Below, one piece after another: positions 4,538 to 7,434 of a stretch of 7,434 nucleotides of DNA (positions are counted from its first letter, which is position 1; every line of letters begins with the position of its first letter). The DNA is from Planctomycetota bacterium (lineage in GTDB: Bacteria; Planctomycetota; Planctomycetia; Pirellulales; Pirellulaceae), in the NCBI GenBank assembly GCA_023430365.1, contig JAEZAS010000345.1:1-7434 (forward strand), given 5' to 3'. The notes beneath the pieces were generated by a model that made no database searches, was not told the origin of the DNA, and worked only from the letters and a program-made list of their open reading frames with translations. The position numbers were made by a program, and so were the translations under genes.

Positions 4538-7288
4538 ATGACGCGTCGCCTCTCCCGTGTTTCCCTGCTCGCTTGCGCCGCCAGCCTCTGCGCAGCGCTG
4601 CCCGCTCCGACAGCTTCTGCAGTGGACGTGCCGCCGCGAGTGATTGGCTTCGAGCGAGTCTACTCCCAGGACGACAGCAACACCGTGGCGGCCGGTCAGT
4701 TGCTCCTCGGCGAACTGAATTGCGTCAGTTGTCATGCGGCCGATGCGAGCCTGGCCACTCAGGTGCAAAAGAAGCAGGCGCCGGTGCTCGACAGCGTGGG
4801 CAGCCGAGTGCGGCCGCAGTACCTGCTCAACTTCCTGGCCGATCCTCAGAAAACCAAGCCGGGCACGACGATGCCCAACGTCTTGGCCCACGTGCCGGAG
4901 ACGGAACGCGCCGCGAAGGTCGAAGCCCTGGTCCACTTCCTCGCCTCGACCGGCGCGACAGCCGACACGGCGCCGCTGCGCCAGGCGGTGAATCGAGGCG
5001 ACCGCCTGTATCACACTGTCGGCTGCGTAGGCTGTCACGATCCGCGCAAGGGAGAAAACTCGCCGGCGCTGGCCACATCGGTGCCGCTGGGCACTCCCTC
5101 GCGCAAGTACACCTTGGCGGGGCTGACGCAGTTCCTCGAAAACCCGCTGGCCGTGCGTCCCGGCGGGCGCATGCCGCATCTGCTCAGTGGGGCCGACGCG
5201 CGCGACGTCGCCTCGTTCCTCCTGGGAGACATGGACCTCGCCTCCGGCTTGCAGGTCTCGATCTATGAAGGCAAGTTCAACTCGGTCAACGACCTGGCCA
5301 AGGTTCAACCGAAAGAGATCGGCGAGGCCGATACCTTCAGCATCGACGTCACGCAACGGAAGGACAACTTTGGTCTGCGTTTCGATGGCACGATCAAGAT
5401 CGAGCGAGAAGGCGAATACATGTTTGTCCTCGGCTCCGACGATGGATCGCGTCTGACGATCAACGACAAGGTGCTGATCAACAACGACGGCATCCACCCG
5501 CCGCAGCAGAAGCGAGGCAAGATCAAGCTGAAGCCGGGGTTCGCCACGATAGCCGTGGAATACTTTGAGGCGAGCGGCGGCGAAGAACTGCAATTGCTCG
5601 TCGAGGGCCCGGGGCTCTCGCTGCAACCGGTCGACAAGCTGGTCGCGATTCAGACGCCGAAGAACGAGAAGTCGGTGCAAAGCGACTTTGTCGTCGATCC
5701 GACGAAGGTGGCGCAAGGGCGGGACCTGTTTGTGTCGCTTGGTTGTGCCTCGTGCCACTCCCTGAAACAGAACAATGAAACGCTGGCTCCGACGAGCCAG
5801 GCGCCGTCGCTCGCTTCGTTGAAGTCCACGGGTGGCTGCCTGCAGGGCGGGTCGGGGAAGACGCCGAATTATGACCTCGACGCCCGGCAACAAACGGCGC
5901 TCGCGGCTGCGATTGACGCGGCAAAGCGGCCGACCCAACCGCTCGATGCGTCGCAGCACATCCAGACAACGCTGGTGCGATTCAATTGCATCGCCTGCCA
6001 CAAGCGCGGCGACTTCGGGGGCATCGAAGAGGCGAGAAATCCTCACTTCGAAACCAACATGCCGGAAATGGGCGACGAAGGACGCATTCCGCCCCATCTC
6101 ACGGGTCTCGGCGCAAAGCTTCAGGAGAGCTGGCTGAAGACGCTGTTCGCCGAGGGGGCGAAGGATCGGCCGTACATGCTGACACGGATGCCTCGCTATG
6201 GACTTGAGAACCTGGGGCCGCTGGTGGCCTCGCTGGCCCAAGCCGACGCCGGCACGGTCAAGCCGGCGCCGAGCGTCGACATTCCGGACGAAGACAAGAA
6301 GTTCAAGGCAGTCGGACGGAAGCTCGTCGGTTCGCAAGCCTTCGGCTGCATCAAGTGCCACACGTTTGCCGACAAGCAGGCGACTGGCATTCAGGCGATC
6401 AGCATGACGACGATGCACAAGCGTCTGCGTCCCGATTGGTTCCACGCTTATCTGGTCGATCCCCAGGGCTACCGTCCGGGGACTCGCATGCCTTCGGCCT
6501 GGCCGAACGGCCAGACGCAGTTGCCCAGCCTGCTCGACGGCAGCACGGCGAAGCAGATTCAGTCGATCTGGGCCTACCTGGCCGACGGCGACGAGGCGAC
6601 GCTTCCGCTGGGACTCGTGACGGGCGCGATGGAGCTGATGGCCTTCGATGAGGCGATCCTTTACCGCAACTTCATCGAAGGGAGCGGAACGCGAGCCATC
6701 GGCGTCGGCTACCCGGAAAAAATCAATCTGGCGTGGGACGCGAACGGCATGCGTCTGGCGCTGATCTGGCAGGGAGCCTTCATCGACGCTAATCGACACT
6801 GGAACGGCCGCGGGCAAGGCTTTGAGCCGCCCCTGGGCGACAACATTGTGAAGTTCGCCGAGGGGCCAACGATCGCCACGCTCAGCGACGCGAGCGCCGC
6901 CTGGCCGCAGCAGTCGGCCAAGGACTTGGGCTACAAGTTCCGCGGCTATCGCTTGGGCGAGAAACGGATGCCGACGTTCTTCTACGACATCGAACAGACT
7001 CGCGTGGAAGATTTTCTGGCTCCCTACGGCGATTCCGATGTGTACGCCTTCCGCCGCACGCTGACGCTCCAGAGCGACAAGCCGCAGGCGAACCTTTGGT
7101 ATCGGGCCGCCACGGGCAACTCGATCGAACAGAAGGGAGGCGCCTTTGTCGTCGACAACGATTTGGAAGTCCGTTTCTTGAACGTCGAGAAACCGCTCGT
7201 GCGCGAAAGCGGCGGCCGCAAGGAATTGCTGGTCCCGGTGAAGTTTGAAAACGGACGAGCGCAGATTGTTCAGGACTATGACTGGTAA
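4538..7288 (+). CDS. Secreted multihaem c-type cytochrome with PA14 domain
   Basis: This 916-residue exported protein starts with a signal peptide (1-28: RR, a hydrophobic core, then TASA before VDVPP). Five CXXCH haem c sites are visible: CVSCH (62-66), CVGCH (163-167), CASCH (403-407), CIACH (484-488) and CIKCH (604-608). Candidate axial Met residues in Met-Pro motifs are M112, M212, M508, M551 and M651. Residues about 238-368 are a PA14-type beta domain, shown by YEGKFNSVNDL, the DGTIKIEREGEYMF strand and GSDDGSRLTINDKVLINNDG. PA14 domains often bind carbohydrate. Order: two haem domains, PA14, three haem domains, then an unassigned region (about 690-916) with YRNFIEGSGTRAIGVGYPEK and LIWQGAFIDANRHWNGRG. 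The start has GGAG (4526-4529) eight bases upstream and directly precedes the signal peptide; the longer start at 4481 does not. The likely role is extracytoplasmic electron transfer, perhaps tied to carbohydrate oxidation. Substrate and redox partner are unknown. Confidence 0.9.
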   Translation: MTRRLSRVSLLACAASLCAALPAPTASAVDVPPRVIGFERVYSQDDSNTVAAGQLLLGELNCVSCHAADASLATQVQKKQAPVLDSVGSRVRPQYLLNFLADPQKTKPGTTMPNVLAHVPETERAAKVEALVHFLASTGATADTAPLRQAVNRGDRLYHTVGCVGCHDPRKGENSPALATSVPLGTPSRKYTLAGLTQFLENPLAVRPGGRMPHLLSGADARDVASFLLGDMDLASGLQVSIYEGKFNSVNDLAKVQPKEIGEADTFSIDVTQRKDNFGLRFDGTIKIEREGEYMFVLGSDDGSRLTINDKVLINNDGIHPPQQKRGKIKLKPGFATIAVEYFEASGGEELQLLVEGPGLSLQPVDKLVAIQTPKNEKSVQSDFVVDPTKVAQGRDLFVSLGCASCHSLKQNNETLAPTSQAPSLASLKSTGGCLQGGSGKTPNYDLDARQQTALAAAIDAAKRPTQPLDASQHIQTTLVRFNCIACHKRGDFGGIEEARNPHFETNMPEMGDEGRIPPHLTGLGAKLQESWLKTLFAEGAKDRPYMLTRMPRYGLENLGPLVASLAQADAGTVKPAPSVDIPDEDKKFKAVGRKLVGSQAFGCIKCHTFADKQATGIQAISMTTMHKRLRPDWFHAYLVDPQGYRPGTRMPSAWPNGQTQLPSLLDGSTAKQIQSIWAYLADGDEATLPLGLVTGAMELMAFDEAILYRNFIEGSGTRAIGVGYPEKINLAWDANGMRLALIWQGAFIDANRHWNGRGQGFEPPLGDNIVKFAEGPTIATLSDASAAWPQQSAKDLGYKFRGYRLGEKRMPTFFYDIEQTRVEDFLAPYGDSDVYAFRRTLTLQSDKPQANLWYRAATGNSIEQKGGAFVVDNDLEVRFLNVEKPLVRESGGRKELLVPVKFENGRAQIVQDYDW

Positions 7289-7301
7289 CGCCTGTTCGCA
7301 G

Positions 7302-7322
7302 CCGGAGCGTAATACGCTCCGG
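7302..7322 (+). terminator. Hairpin downstream of the cytochrome gene
   Basis: CCGGAGCGTA (7302-7311) and TACGCTCCGG (7313-7322) are perfect inverted arms around a single A. As RNA this gives about an 8-bp GC-rich stem with a UAAUA loop, starting 13 bases after the stop codon. No T-tract follows, so it may end transcription poorly or act as a 3'-end stabiliser. Confidence 0.45.
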
Positions 7323-7326
7323 AGAA

Positions 7327-7384
7327 CGGCGAGTTGAGCCGCGAAAGGCGCAGCGAGCTCGCCGATGCGGGAGGCAGAGCCTCC
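7327..7384. repeat. Two further intergenic hairpins, possible dispersed repeat
   Basis: CGGCGAG (7327-7333) pairs with CTCGCCG (7358-7364), enclosing a small GCC/GGC stem (7338-7340 with 7347-7349). GGAGGC (7370-7375) pairs with GCCTCC (7379-7384) around AGA. The GGCAGAGCC core resembles short hairpin repeats I recall as common between genes in planctomycetes and cyanobacteria; this is from memory. GATGCGGGAG (7364-7373) is shared with the hairpin at the left end of the window. Confidence 0.45.
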
Positions 7385-7395
7385 AAGGGAGTTTC

Positions 7396-7434
<39 letters not shown>

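Noticed and set aside
4258..5268. A plus-strand frame of 336 codons overlapping the cytochrome start
   Set aside because: It runs out of frame through the signal peptide and first two haem sites of the cytochrome, and has Arg/Ser/Ala-rich content without motifs.
3062..6817. A continuous 1251-codon minus-strand reading frame joining the protease to a long N-terminal extension
   Set aside because: The part beyond 4255 is the antisense of the cytochrome gene and is Arg/His/Gln-rich without recognisable domains. The opposite strand encodes clear haem and PA14 motifs there, and the protease has a natural start with a membrane anchor at 4255.

Overview
The window looks like a piece of a high-GC planctomycete-type chromosome, probably from a metagenome assembly. 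The lineage call is an inference. It rests on a large secreted protein that fuses several c-type haem domains to a PA14 domain, an architecture I associate with Planctomycetes and relatives, on a Deg1-like HtrA protease with a proline-rich N-terminus, and on overall base composition. The right end runs into a long poly-G tract (7396-7434) that is almost certainly a sequencing or assembly artefact.

Layout: (1) 63-533 (-) is a small membrane-anchored protein of unknown function with a C-terminal coiled coil. (2) 658-1473 (+) and 1513-2367 (+) are two consecutive ABC-2 family permeases (PF06182-like, COG4587 and COG3694 types) that probably form one heterodimeric exporter channel. No ATP-binding subunit is present in the window. 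(3) 2502-2987 (+) is a MarR-family regulator, a plausible but unproven regulator of the exporter. (4) 3062-4255 (-) is a membrane-anchored HtrA/Deg-type serine protease with an intact His-Asp-Ser triad and one PDZ domain. It converges with the MarR gene over a perfect 9-bp hairpin. (5) 4538-7288 (+) is a 916-residue secreted protein with five CXXCH haem-binding motifs, a PA14 domain between the second and third haem domains, and an unassigned C-terminal domain. It is divergent from the protease across a 282-bp spacer that holds promoter-like elements for both directions and an 8-bp inverted repeat around a consensus TTGACA. (6) 7302-7384 contains three consecutive hairpins after the cytochrome gene.

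The permeases and MarR read as a small export module. The protease and the cytochrome-PA14 protein both act outside the cytoplasmic membrane and share a regulatory spacer. I see no mobile element, CRISPR array, tRNA, rRNA or clear novel multi-gene system. The points most worth a second look are the haem-PA14 architecture with its unusual ligand distribution, the operator-like repeat upstream of it, the ATPase-less permease pair, and related hairpins at both ends of the window.
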